Source: JAMXLO01 sp037201625 (GTDB lineage: Bacteria > Pseudomonadota > Alphaproteobacteria > Acetobacterales > Acetobacteraceae). From it: a stretch of DNA of 64,000 nt. The translations under genes were made by a program, and so were the position numbers. Each line of letters starts with the position of its first letter. The first letter of the stretch is position 1. Location of the stretch: contig JBBCGR010000001.1 in assembly GCA_037201625.1 (NCBI GenBank), positions 124,001 through 188,000 on the forward strand, written 5' to 3'. Of the stretch, positions 57,408-64,000 are shown in pieces. The notes below the pieces were generated by a model that saw only the letters and a program-made list of their open reading frames with translations, was not told the origin of the DNA and searched no databases.

Positions 57408-58994
57408 TCAGGCCTTCGACACGTTCCAGAACACCGGCAGCGCACCCTTCAGCACGCCGCTGAGGTTGCTGCGGTAGCCCGCCGGCGGCAGGTACTGGCC
57501 AAGCGGCACGAACGGCACCGTCTCGAACGCGCGCGCCTGGATCTCCTGGTCGAAGCGCTTCTGCTCGGCCGGATCGGTGCTGTCGATCCAGGCGGTGCGC
57601 ATCGCCTCGATCTTCTCGTCGGTCGGCCAGCCGAACCAGGCCTCCTGGCCGTTGCCGCGGATGTTGGTCGCGAACACCGGGTCGCGGTACTCGGCGGCCG
57701 GCGAGCCGAACGGGAACAGCGACCAGCCGCCCTTGTCCAGCGGCTCCTTGCTGGTGCGCCGCTGCACCACCGTGCCCCAGTCCAGCGACTGTTCGTCGAG
57801 GTTGATGCCGACCCGGCGCAGCGAGGCGGCGATCACGCTGCTCATGGCGTCGTAGAAGGTCTGGTCCGTCGGGTGCATCATCACCACGCGCTCGCCGCCG
57901 TAGCCCGCCTGCTTCAGCATGGCCTTGATCGCGTCGGTGTCGGGCCGCTTGCGCACCGCATCCATGCCCGCATCGTTGGCCGACGGCGTGCCCGGCAGGA
58001 AGAAGCCGACCGGCGCGCGATACAGGCTCTTTTCGTCGCCCATCACCGCGGTCATCACCTCCACCTGGTCGATCGCGGCCAGGATGGCGCGGCGCACGCC
58101 GGCATTCGCGGTCGGACCCTGCAACTGGTTCGGCCGCAGCCCGCCGAACGTGCCGTAGATGTCGATCGCCTCAACCCTCACGCCGGACGCCTTGCGCAGC
58201 ATCGGCAGCAGGTCGGGCAGCGGCGCGTCCACCCAGTCCACCTCGCCGGCGGCCAGCGCATTCGCCGCGGTGGCGGCGTCCGGGATCACCCGCCACTCGA
58301 CGCGGTCGACCAGCACGCGGTAGCCGCCGGCGCAGAAACTCGCCGGCTCGGGCCGCGGGTTGTAGCGGTCGAACTTCGCGAACACCGCCAGGTTGCCGGC
58401 GACGTATTCGTTGGCGACAAAGCGGAACGGTCCGCTGCCGACCACCTCCGGCACCTGCTTGAACGGGTCGGTTTTCGCCAGCCGCTCGGGCATGATCACC
58501 GGCGTCAACTGCGTCTTGGCCAGCGCATAGGGCAGCGAGGCGAACGGCTTGTTCAGCCGGAAGACGATCGTCTTGTCGTCCGGTGCCTCCAGCGCGTCCA
58601 TACGGGCGGCGATGCTCTGGCCGATCGGGTCGCGCTTCATCCAGCGCTGGATGGAGGCGACGCAGTCGCGGGCGAGCACTTTCTCGCCGTCGTGGAACAG
58701 CAGCCCGTCACGCAGCTTCATGGTCCAGCGCAGGCCGTTGTTGTCGATCTGGTGGCCCTCGACCATCTGCGGCTGCGGGTTGAGCTTCTCGTCGCGGCCG
58801 TACAGCGTCTCGAACACCATGGCGGCGCAGTTGCGGGTGACCACGGCGGTGGTCCACACGGGGTCGAGGCTGGTGAGGTTGGCCTGCGGCACATGGATCA
58901 GCGTGCGCGACTTGCCGCCTACGGCCGGCTGGGCCAGAGCAGGGCGCGCGAGGGCGACGGTCGCGGTACCCGCCAGGAAGGTGCGGCGCTTCAT
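57408..58994 (-). CDS. ABC transporter substrate-binding protein, family 5 (paralog 3)
   Basis: The 528-residue protein has a signal MKRRTFLAGTATVALARPALAQ and strong similarity along its length to paralog 1 at 24320: LTSLDPVWTTA, FETLYGRDE, LARDCVASIQRWMKRDP, EALDIYG-type middle and FFLPGTPSANDAGM. The two likely arose by duplication and may bind related ligands. GGAGG lies nine bases upstream of the ATG at 58994. No permease or ATPase is adjacent. It is convergent with the PEP-CTERM gene, and the hairpin-rich repeat lies upstream. Confidence 0.9.
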   Translation of the reverse strand: MKRRTFLAGTATVALARPALAQPAVGGKSRTLIHVPQANLTSLDPVWTTAVVTRNCAAMVFETLYGRDEKLNPQPQMVEGHQIDNNGLRWTMKLRDGLLFHDGEKVLARDCVASIQRWMKRDPIGQSIAARMDALEAPDDKTIVFRLNKPFASLPYALAKTQLTPVIMPERLAKTDPFKQVPEVVGSGPFRFVANEYVAGNLAVFAKFDRYNPRPEPASFCAGGYRVLVDRVEWRVIPDAATAANALAAGEVDWVDAPLPDLLPMLRKASGVRVEAIDIYGTFGGLRPNQLQGPTANAGVRRAILAAIDQVEVMTAVMGDEKSLYRAPVGFFLPGTPSANDAGMDAVRKRPDTDAIKAMLKQAGYGGERVVMMHPTDQTFYDAMSSVIAASLRRVGINLDEQSLDWGTVVQRRTSKEPLDKGGWSLFPFGSPAAEYRDPVFATNIRGNGQEAWFGWPTDEKIEAMRTAWIDSTDPAEQKRFDQEIQARAFETVPFVPLGQYLPPAGYRSNLSGVLKGALPVFWNVSKA

Positions 58995-59075
58995 TCGGGA
59001 CGTCCTCCAAGCTTACGAATTGGGCGGCAATCCAGCATGCGCGCCGGCGGCCGACAAGCGTGGTGGCAGTGCGCG

Positions 59076-59310
59076 GGGTTTCACCCCGAACCCCGACCAA
59101 GGGGCGCTGCCCCCTGGACCCCCGCCAAGGGCGGAGCCCTTGGGACCCCGGACTCTGGCTTGGGTGGGAGGGAGGCCCCTACTCGGACGTTGATAGGTCC
59201 GAGTAGGGGCCTCCCTCCCACCCAAGCCAAAATTGGGATTGCAAAGGCTGCGCCTTTGCTGGAGGTCCAGGAGGCAAAGCCTCCTGGCGGGTTTCAGGGC
59301 AGAGCCCTGA
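59076..59310. repeat. Multi-hairpin element with a perfect 33-bp stem
   Basis: A run of inverted repeats: GGGGTTTCACCCC at the left, CCAAGGGC-GGA-GCCCTTGG (59125-59143), a perfect 33-bp stem with 8-base loop (59156-59188 with 59197-59229), GCAAAGGC-TGC-GCCTTTGC (59241-59259), CCAGGAGG-CAAAG-CCTCCTGG (59267-59287) and TCAGGGC-AGA-GCCCTGA (59294-59310, covering the znuB stop). It lies between the end of znuB and the start of binding protein 3, both minus strand. A shorter relative is at about 16012. It should end transcription from the znu operon; its full role is unknown. Confidence 0.85.
59156..59229 (-). terminator. Very stable hairpin downstream of znuB
   Basis: Perfect complementarity over 33 bases with an 8-base loop (GTTGATAG). 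There is no U tract directly after it on the minus strand, so it may act as an mRNA 3' stabiliser or a factor-dependent stop rather than a classic intrinsic terminator. Confidence 0.5.
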
Positions 59311-60127
59311 GCGCGGCCACCCGCGGCCAGCAGGCGGCCAGGTAGACACCGCCGCTCAGCAGCGTGATCCAGAAGCTGGTCGGCCAATCGGTGAGATAGG
59401 CCAGCGCCAGCCCCGCCCAGGCCTCACCCAGCGCCAATACAGCCGACAGTACGATGCCGCTCCAGAACCGCGTGACCAGGCGCTGGGCGGCGGCGGCCGG
59501 CCCCACCATCAGCGCGAACACCAGCAGCACGCCGACGATCTGCGCGCACTGCGCCACTGCCAGCGCCACGATCGCCAGGAACAGCACCGACACCAGCCGC
59601 AGATCCACGCCCTTCGCCTCGGCCAGTTCCGGCTGCAGGCTGGCGAACAGCAGCGGCCGCGCGATCGCCGCTAGCGCCGCGACGGCGACCACGCCCAGCG
59701 CCAGCAGCGTCCAGACGGTGGCGGCGTCGATCGCCAGGATGTTGCCGAACAGCAGGCTGGTCGCCTGGGTGGCGGAGGCGGTGAAGAAGTTCAGGAACAG
59801 CAGCCCGAGCCCCAGCGACATCGACAGCACGACGCCGATCGCGACATCGCGCTGTTGCAGCCGCTCGCCCAGCAGGCCCATGCCGATGCCCGCGGCCAGC
59901 GTCATGCCGAGCAGCCCCCACAGCGGCGCGACGCCGACCAGCACCGCGCCGGTGGCGCCGGCGAAGCCGACATGCGACAGCGCGTGGCCGGCGAAGGTCT
60001 GCCCGCGCAGCACCAGGAAATAGCCCACGAGGCCGCTCACCACCGCGACGATGCCGGCGGCGGCGAAGGCGTTCTGCATGAAGTCATACGTGAACATGCT
60101 GGCCGTGCCCGTGCTGGCCATGATCAT
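59294..60127 (-). CDS. znuB: Zinc/manganese ABC transporter permease
   Basis: The 277-residue membrane protein of the ABC-3 family has about eight helices, with FLVLRGQTFAGHALSHVGFAGATGA, the cytoplasmic coupling segment GLGLLFLNFFTASATQATSLLFGNIL, and GVLLVFALMVGPAAAAQRLV near the end. It carries zinc (or manganese) across the inner membrane together with the ATPase and binding protein encoded just upstream. Its start overlaps the end of the ATPase gene; Met 60127 is used and Met 60097 (MFTYDFMQNAF) is equally possible. Confidence 0.9.
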   Translation of the reverse strand: MIMASTGTASMFTYDFMQNAFAAAGIVAVVSGLVGYFLVLRGQTFAGHALSHVGFAGATGAVLVGVAPLWGLLGMTLAAGIGMGLLGERLQQRDVAIGVVLSMSLGLGLLFLNFFTASATQATSLLFGNILAIDAATVWTLLALGVVAVAALAAIARPLLFASLQPELAEAKGVDLRLVSVLFLAIVALAVAQCAQIVGVLLVFALMVGPAAAAQRLVTRFWSGIVLSAVLALGEAWAGLALAYLTDWPTSFWITLLSGGVYLAACWPRVAALRALP

Positions 60128-60911
60128 GCTGGTGCGCGTCGCGCTCCACGTCGTGGCCGCCCGACATCACGAAGATGCGCCCGCCGATGCGCACCACCTC
60201 GATCTCCGAGCCATAGAGGCGCGACAGCACCGGGCCGGTGACCACGTCCTCCACCGCACCGAGCGCGGCCTGGCCGTGGCCGAGATACAGCACGCGGTCC
60301 AGCGCGCCGAGCAGCGGATTGAGCTCGTGGGCGCTGAACAGGACGGTGATGCCGAGATCCTGCTGCAGCGCGCGGGTCAGATCGACCACCGCGCGCTGGT
60401 GGTGCGGATCGAGGCTGATCAGCGGTTCGTCCAGCAGCAGCAGCCGCGGCCGCCCCAGCAGCGCCTGCGCCAGCAGCAGGCGCTGGCGCTCGCCGCCCGA
60501 GGTCTCGGCCAGCTTGCGGCGGGCGAGTTCGCTGGCCTGCACCCGCTCCAGCGCCCATGCCACCTCGCGGCGCGCGGCGCGATCGGGCAGCGGCAGGCCC
60601 CAGCGATGGCCATCGGCACCGCTGGCCACGAAGTCCCAGCCGGAGAGGTGAAGCTGGTCCAGCGCGCCGCGCATCTGCGGCATGTAGCCGATCGCCGGGT
60701 TGCCGCGCGCGACCGGCCGGCCCAGCACGCGGATCGTGCCGCGGCGCGGCGGCAGCAGGCCCAGGATCGCGCGCATCAGTGTGGTCTTGCCGGCGCCGTT
60801 CGGCCCCAGCACGCCGATGAACTCGGCGTTGCCGATCATGAGGTCGACGTCCGCGAGCACCGTGCGTCCGGCAAAGCCCAGCGTGACGCCGGCGAGTTCG
60901 ATGGCGCTCAT
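60084..60911 (-). CDS. znuC: Zinc/manganese ABC transporter ATP-binding protein with His-rich tail
   Basis: The 275-residue ATPase has Walker A GPNGAGKTT, signature ETSGGERQRLLLAQAL, Walker B LLLLDEPLISLD and the switch His in FSAHEL. The last ~25 residues are rich in His (GGHDVERDAHQHDHGQHGHG...), a probable zinc-binding tail seen in some ZnuC proteins. Its start overlaps the znuA stop by 4 bp, and its end overlaps znuB, so the three genes are translationally coupled. The energy-coupling role is clear; metal choice is inferred from the adjoining Zur gene and the histidines. Confidence 0.93.
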   Translation of the reverse strand: MSAIELAGVTLGFAGRTVLADVDLMIGNAEFIGVLGPNGAGKTTLMRAILGLLPPRRGTIRVLGRPVARGNPAIGYMPQMRGALDQLHLSGWDFVASGADGHRWGLPLPDRAARREVAWALERVQASELARRKLAETSGGERQRLLLAQALLGRPRLLLLDEPLISLDPHHQRAVVDLTRALQQDLGITVLFSAHELNPLLGALDRVLYLGHGQAALGAVEDVVTGPVLSRLYGSEIEVVRIGGRIFVMSGGHDVERDAHQHDHGQHGHGQHVHV

Positions 60912-61855
60912 GGCGGCGCCGCGGCCAGGGCGCGCGCCACCGCGTCGAGCTGGTCCAGCATCCAGTCCTGGTAGTGCCGGCCGATGGGTGCCGTCTCGGT
61001 CACCCCGACCGTCGGCACCTTGGCCTGGCCGGCGATGCGCAGCAGGCGCCTCGCCGCCGCGTCGGTCGCCTGGCTGTTGTAGAGCAGCAGCCGCACCGAG
61101 TGGCGCCGCAGGTCGGTCTCGAACGCCGCCACGTCCGAGGCACGCGGCTCGGTGTCGTTCATCACCGCAAGCTGGAAGCGCTCGTTGCGCATGGTCAGGC
61201 CGAGCGCCGCCGCCATGTAGCCGAACACCGGCTCGGTGGCGGTCACCGCGGTGCCGGCGAAACGCTGGCGCAGTTCGGCGATCTTCGCCTGCACCGGCCG
61301 CAGCGACTCGAGGAAGCTCGCCAGCCGCGCGTCATAGTCCGCCTTGTGCGCCGGGTCGCGTTCGGCCAGCGCCACCGAGAGCGCGCGCGCGACCGCCGGC
61401 ATGGTCGGCGGGTCGTACCACAGATGCGGATTGTCGCCGGCCTTGCGGTGCACCAGGTCGGCCGCGACGATGACGATGCGGCCCGGCGCCTTGGTTGCCG
61501 CCAGCAGCCTGGTCATCCACGGGTCGTAGTCGGCACCGTTGCAGATCGCGATGGCGGCGCCGGCAAGCTGGCGCGCGACCGAGGGGCTCGCCTCGAACAG
61601 ATGCGGGTCCTGGTCGGGGTTGTTCAGGATGCTGCTGACCGCGGCTCCGTCGCCGGCGATCTGCTGCGCCACGTCGCCGTAGAAATTCTCGGCCGCCACG
61701 ATCGTGATCCGGGCCTGCACGGCGGCGGGCGATGTCTGCGCCGCTGCGGGAAATGTCTGCGCCGCGGCAGGAAATGTCTGCGCCGGGACGGACAGGGCGA
61801 GCAGCGCCAGGATGACTGTCAGCACGCGGAGTGTCATCTTGGCCGGCCTCGCCAC
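60908..61855 (-). CDS. znuA: Periplasmic metal-binding protein of the zinc transporter
   Basis: The 315-residue cluster A-I (ZnuA/TroA type) binding protein has a signal region (TLRVLTVILALLALSVPAQT), then three 7-residue near repeats (QTFPAAA, QTFPAAA, QTSPAAV). Metal ligand candidates are the His in DPHLFEAS, the His in NPHLWYDP and acidic residues in the C-lobe. The long His-rich loop of enterobacterial ZnuA is absent, so zinc specificity is inferred from context. It is the first gene of the operon and has the Zur-type palindrome 13 bp upstream. Confidence 0.9.
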   Translation of the reverse strand: MARPAKMTLRVLTVILALLALSVPAQTFPAAAQTFPAAAQTSPAAVQARITIVAAENFYGDVAQQIAGDGAAVSSILNNPDQDPHLFEASPSVARQLAGAAIAICNGADYDPWMTRLLAATKAPGRIVIVAADLVHRKAGDNPHLWYDPPTMPAVARALSVALAERDPAHKADYDARLASFLESLRPVQAKIAELRQRFAGTAVTATEPVFGYMAAALGLTMRNERFQLAVMNDTEPRASDVAAFETDLRRHSVRLLLYNSQATDAAARRLLRIAGQAKVPTVGVTETAPIGRHYQDWMLDQLDAVARALAAAPP

Positions 61856-61867
61856 TACGGAGCGAGG

Positions 61868-61888
61868 CTATGTAATACTATAACATAG
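61868..61888. promoter_or_regulatory. Zur-type operator between znuA and zur
   Basis: CTATGTAAT-ACT-ATAACATAG is a 9-3-9 inverted repeat with one mismatch, in AT-rich DNA within a very GC-rich window. It is just upstream of znuA and 55 bp from the zur start, as expected for a Zur box that controls both directions. The core TATGT...ACATA resembles known Fur/Zur-family boxes. Confidence 0.75.
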
Positions 61889-61942
61889 GAGGCGCAACCG
61901 CCGGCCCCCATGGTAACATGCGAGGTTGGCTGGGGAGATCGG

Positions 61943-62437
61943 ATGGCGGCTGAATTCTCGCGACGGACGGAGACATTGCTCGACCAGGCGGCGGCGATCT
62001 GCGAACAGCGGGGCGCCAACCTGACGGAATTGCGCCGCACCGTGCTGGGCATGATCCTCGACGCCGCCGCACCGACCGGCGCGTACGAACTGCTGGACCG
62101 GCTGCGCCAGACCAGGCGCGGCGCGGCACCGCCGACCGTCTACCGCACGCTCGATTTCCTGCTGGAGCATGGGCTGGTCCATCGGGTGGAACGGCTCTCG
62201 GCGTTCGTCGGCTGCGTCGCCGGCTGCACCGTCGATCCGGACGGCGAGAGCCACACGCATGCCGCGCAGTTCCTGATCTGCCGCACCTGCGGCCGCGTGG
62301 TGGAGATGCAGGACCACGACGTCTCCGCCGTCCTCGCGCGCGCCGCGAAGGAGGCGGGGTTCAGTATCAGCAATGCCACGATCGAGGCGGAGGGCCTGTG
62401 CAGCACCTGCCGCACAGCACGCCGCGCGAATGGCTGA
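61943..62437 (+). CDS. zur: Fur-family zinc uptake regulator
   Basis: The 164-residue protein has a Fur-type winged helix (ELRRTVLGMILDAAAPTGAYELLDRL, PPTVYRTLDFLLEHGLVHRVE) and a C-terminal metal-sensing part with ESHTHAAQFLICRTCGRVVEMQ and CSTC, giving two Cys pairs for a structural zinc. It is divergent from znuACB, which fits the Zur rather than the iron Fur subgroup. ATG 61943 has GGGGAG upstream; the open frame extends 11 codons earlier without a ribosome site. Zinc-bound Zur would repress the transporter operon. Confidence 0.92.
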   Translation: MAAEFSRRTETLLDQAAAICEQRGANLTELRRTVLGMILDAAAPTGAYELLDRLRQTRRGAAPPTVYRTLDFLLEHGLVHRVERLSAFVGCVAGCTVDPDGESHTHAAQFLICRTCGRVVEMQDHDVSAVLARAAKEAGFSISNATIEAEGLCSTCRTARRANG

Positions 62438-62441
62438 GTGA

Positions 62442-63731
62442 TTGGCGCGCCCTGTCAGAAAGCGGCCGCCGCGCATCGTGCGTGCCGCGCCGGCCCGCGT
62501 TCCCGCCGGGGTGAAGGGCTATCCCTACGCCTTCCATATTGCGCTCGACGGCAACGGCCTCGATGGCCTGGAAGGCATGGCCGGCGTCTGCCTGTTCCTG
62601 TTCGACCCGGCGGGCAACCGGCACGCCTACAAGATCGTGTATTTCGACGGCATCGCCGCCGGCCACGCCGTGTCGGTCAATCCGGCGGGCACCATCGGCT
62701 ATCTCGGCAATGCCGGTCAGCATCTGCTGTTCTACGACGCGCACACCCTCGCTGAGATCGAACGCATCTCGACGCTGCGCTTCGAGACCGCACGCACCTC
62801 GCTGCAGGGCAGCACGCATGTCGTCTGGCTGTCGGACGATGAGATGGTCACGCCGATCGGCGAGCATTTCTACGCATTCCGTCTCGGCGACCTGGCCAAT
62901 CCGCGGCGCCTGGTGCGGCATGGCGTCAAGCTGCCGCATGGCATGAAGCGCACCGCGTCGGGGCGCTATGTGGTCTACGGCTCGATGGACAATCCGGCCG
63001 ATGGCGAGGCGGGCGAGGCACGCCATGTCGGCATCTGGGACCGCCGCACCCAGCGCGTCACGGTGCTGGAACTGCCGGCCACCTGCTGGCACGTCGCCGT
63101 GCATCCGACCGAGGATATCTTCTACGCGGTGTCGTTCCGCGTCGCGCCGCAGGACCACCGCGACTGGCACGACTGGGGCATGGCGTTCCGCAAGGAGTAC
63201 GCCTTCGAGATCGATGCGCGCGAGGCAAGGGTGCGCCGACACTGGGCGGCGGGCCGCGAGGTGCCGGCGCATATCAACTCCGACATCACGCTGTCGGACA
63301 GCGAACTGATCTTCTGCACCGGCGGCAGCCAGTCGATCGTCGCCATCGAACTCGCCAACTTCGCACGCTACCGCGTCATCGATGCGAAGCCGGACCTCGC
63401 GGCGCTGATGGCACGGCCGCGCGAGATCGCGACCCAGGTGTTCGATGCCTTCACGCGCGGCACGTTCGCGACCAACAGCCGGCACTTCCTGGGGGCACTG
63501 CGCGTCAGCCGGTTCAGCCTGCTCGATTCGGTCTATGCCTGCCAGCTTTCGGCCGACCAGTCGCTGCTGTTCACCGCCAATCGCGGGCTGAACTGCATCA
63601 CCATCTACGACTATCCGGCGGGCACGGTGCGCATCACCGTACCGATGCCGGAGTTGCAGGCCTATCTTCCCTTCCTATCCCCGCTCGCCGACCCAAGGCT
63701 CGGCTTCCACCACGGCGTCCTCGTCGGCTGA
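62442..63731 (+). CDS. Beta-propeller-like protein of unknown function
   Basis: The ~429-residue protein shows repeated Trp/Tyr/Asp-rich strands (AVSVNPAGTIGYLGNAGQHLLFYD, STHVVWLSDDEMVTPIGEHFYAF, TCWHVAVHPTEDIFYAVSF, SVYACQLSADQSLLFTANRGLN) at regular spacing, like WD40-type or seven-bladed propellers. Several His and Asp residues recur between blades. No signal peptide is evident, and I do not recognise the family. The start codon is uncertain (TTG 62442 or a later GTG). It follows zur closely on the same strand, so it might be part of zinc homeostasis, but this is a guess. Confidence 0.65.
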   Translation: MARPVRKRPPRIVRAAPARVPAGVKGYPYAFHIALDGNGLDGLEGMAGVCLFLFDPAGNRHAYKIVYFDGIAAGHAVSVNPAGTIGYLGNAGQHLLFYDAHTLAEIERISTLRFETARTSLQGSTHVVWLSDDEMVTPIGEHFYAFRLGDLANPRRLVRHGVKLPHGMKRTASGRYVVYGSMDNPADGEAGEARHVGIWDRRTQRVTVLELPATCWHVAVHPTEDIFYAVSFRVAPQDHRDWHDWGMAFRKEYAFEIDAREARVRRHWAAGREVPAHINSDITLSDSELIFCTGGSQSIVAIELANFARYRVIDAKPDLAALMARPREIATQVFDAFTRGTFATNSRHFLGALRVSRFSLLDSVYACQLSADQSLLFTANRGLNCITIYDYPAGTVRITVPMPELQAYLPFLSPLADPRLGFHHGVLVG

Positions 63732-64000
63732 ACGCGCGCCCGCCACCGGCAGCGCGAACGCCGCCGCGGCCTCGGCCACCGCGCGCAGGTTGCGCGGGAC
63801 GATGGTGGAGACGGCGGGCTCGATGGAGCCGATGACCATCGGTCCGACACTGCCGAGCGCGTCGACCAGCCCGGGCTTCACGTCGAGTTCGCCGCTGAAC
63901 GTCACGCGCGTGCCGCGGCCGCCCATCGCCACCTCGAACAGCGTCTCGCCGCGGCAGGACGCGTGCTCGCCGAGCACCGTGGGTTCGATGGACCAGCGGC
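63675..64000 (-). CDS. SRPBCC-domain protein (partial, N-terminus off the right edge)
   Basis: The minus-strand frame is open from the right edge to a stop at 63675, about 108 residues visible. The segment GETLFEVAMGGRGTRVTFSGELDVKPGLVDALGSV followed by RNLRAVAEAAAAF fits the C-terminal beta strands and long helix of the START/SRPBCC (polyketide cyclase-like) fold. An internal Met at 63977 is not the true start, since good coding continues upstream to the edge. It overlaps the end of the convergent propeller gene by 57 bp. Function undefined. Confidence 0.65.
   Translation of the reverse strand, partial: RWSIEPTVLGEHASCRGETLFEVAMGGRGTRVTFSGELDVKPGLVDALGSVGPMVIGSIEPAVSTIVPRNLRAVAEAAAAFALPVAGARSADEDAVVEAEPWVGERG

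Overview
The window is about 64 kb of very GC-rich DNA (roughly 70%). It looks like a chromosome segment from an alphaproteobacterium, most likely Acetobacteraceae or a close Rhodospirillales relative. The grounds are the purB/purC/purS/purQ/purL/bolA/grxD neighbourhood, small-type PurL, a yggT-DUF167-folD operon, a DUF1674 (SDHAF4-like) gene, a DUF29 protein, several orphan family-5 solute-binding proteins and PEP-CTERM proteins. The lineage is inferred from gene content and no search was run.

Layout. 1-4.6 kb: a glycosyltransferase cut by the left edge, five copies of a ~95-bp palindromic repeat, and a large modular GH5 glycosidase with CBM2, Calx-beta and polyproline segments. 4.7-19.2 kb (minus strand): the de novo purine genes purB, purC, purS, purQ and purL, then bolA and grxD. 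This block is broken up by accessory DNA: a DUF29 gene, a low-GC PD-(D/E)XK nuclease-like gene, a Rap1a-like secreted protein, a PEP-CTERM protein and two almost identical 552-bp units that each carry a GxxExxY nuclease-like gene with 35-bp inverted repeats. 19.2-29.2 kb: a TerC-type membrane protein (frameshifted), an OmpR-type regulator, gabD, glutathione reductase, a family-5 binding protein, and an amidase/MFS/VOC operon.

29.3-36.7 kb: an MdtABC-like RND efflux operon (one adaptor, two permeases). 36.8-42.7 kb: a signalling island of a heme-sensor-like DUF3365 protein, a hybrid histidine kinase, a receiver protein, a receiver-PP2C phosphatase (RsbU-like), a STAS antagonist (RsbV-like) and an anti-sigma kinase (RsbW-like). 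The first four carry many single-base indels. 42.7-47 kb: DUF1674, folD, DUF167, YggT, tRNA-Ala(CGC), a broken GNAT gene and a broken APC permease. 48-49.5 kb: a coiled-coil protein and two tandem-repeat arrays. 49.5-59 kb: a class III aminotransferase, a Met-rich multicopper oxidase, two more orphan family-5 binding proteins, an MFS transporter and a PEP-CTERM protein. 59-62.4 kb: a Zur-type regulator divergent from znuA-znuC-znuB, with a palindromic operator between them. The window ends with a propeller-like protein of unknown function and a partial SRPBCC protein.

The most unusual material is the duplicated GxxExxY unit placed inside the purine block, the several families of structured repeats (1.0-1.9, 49.1-49.5 and 59.1-59.3 kb), and the signalling island whose reading frames are broken by unusually dense single-base indels.
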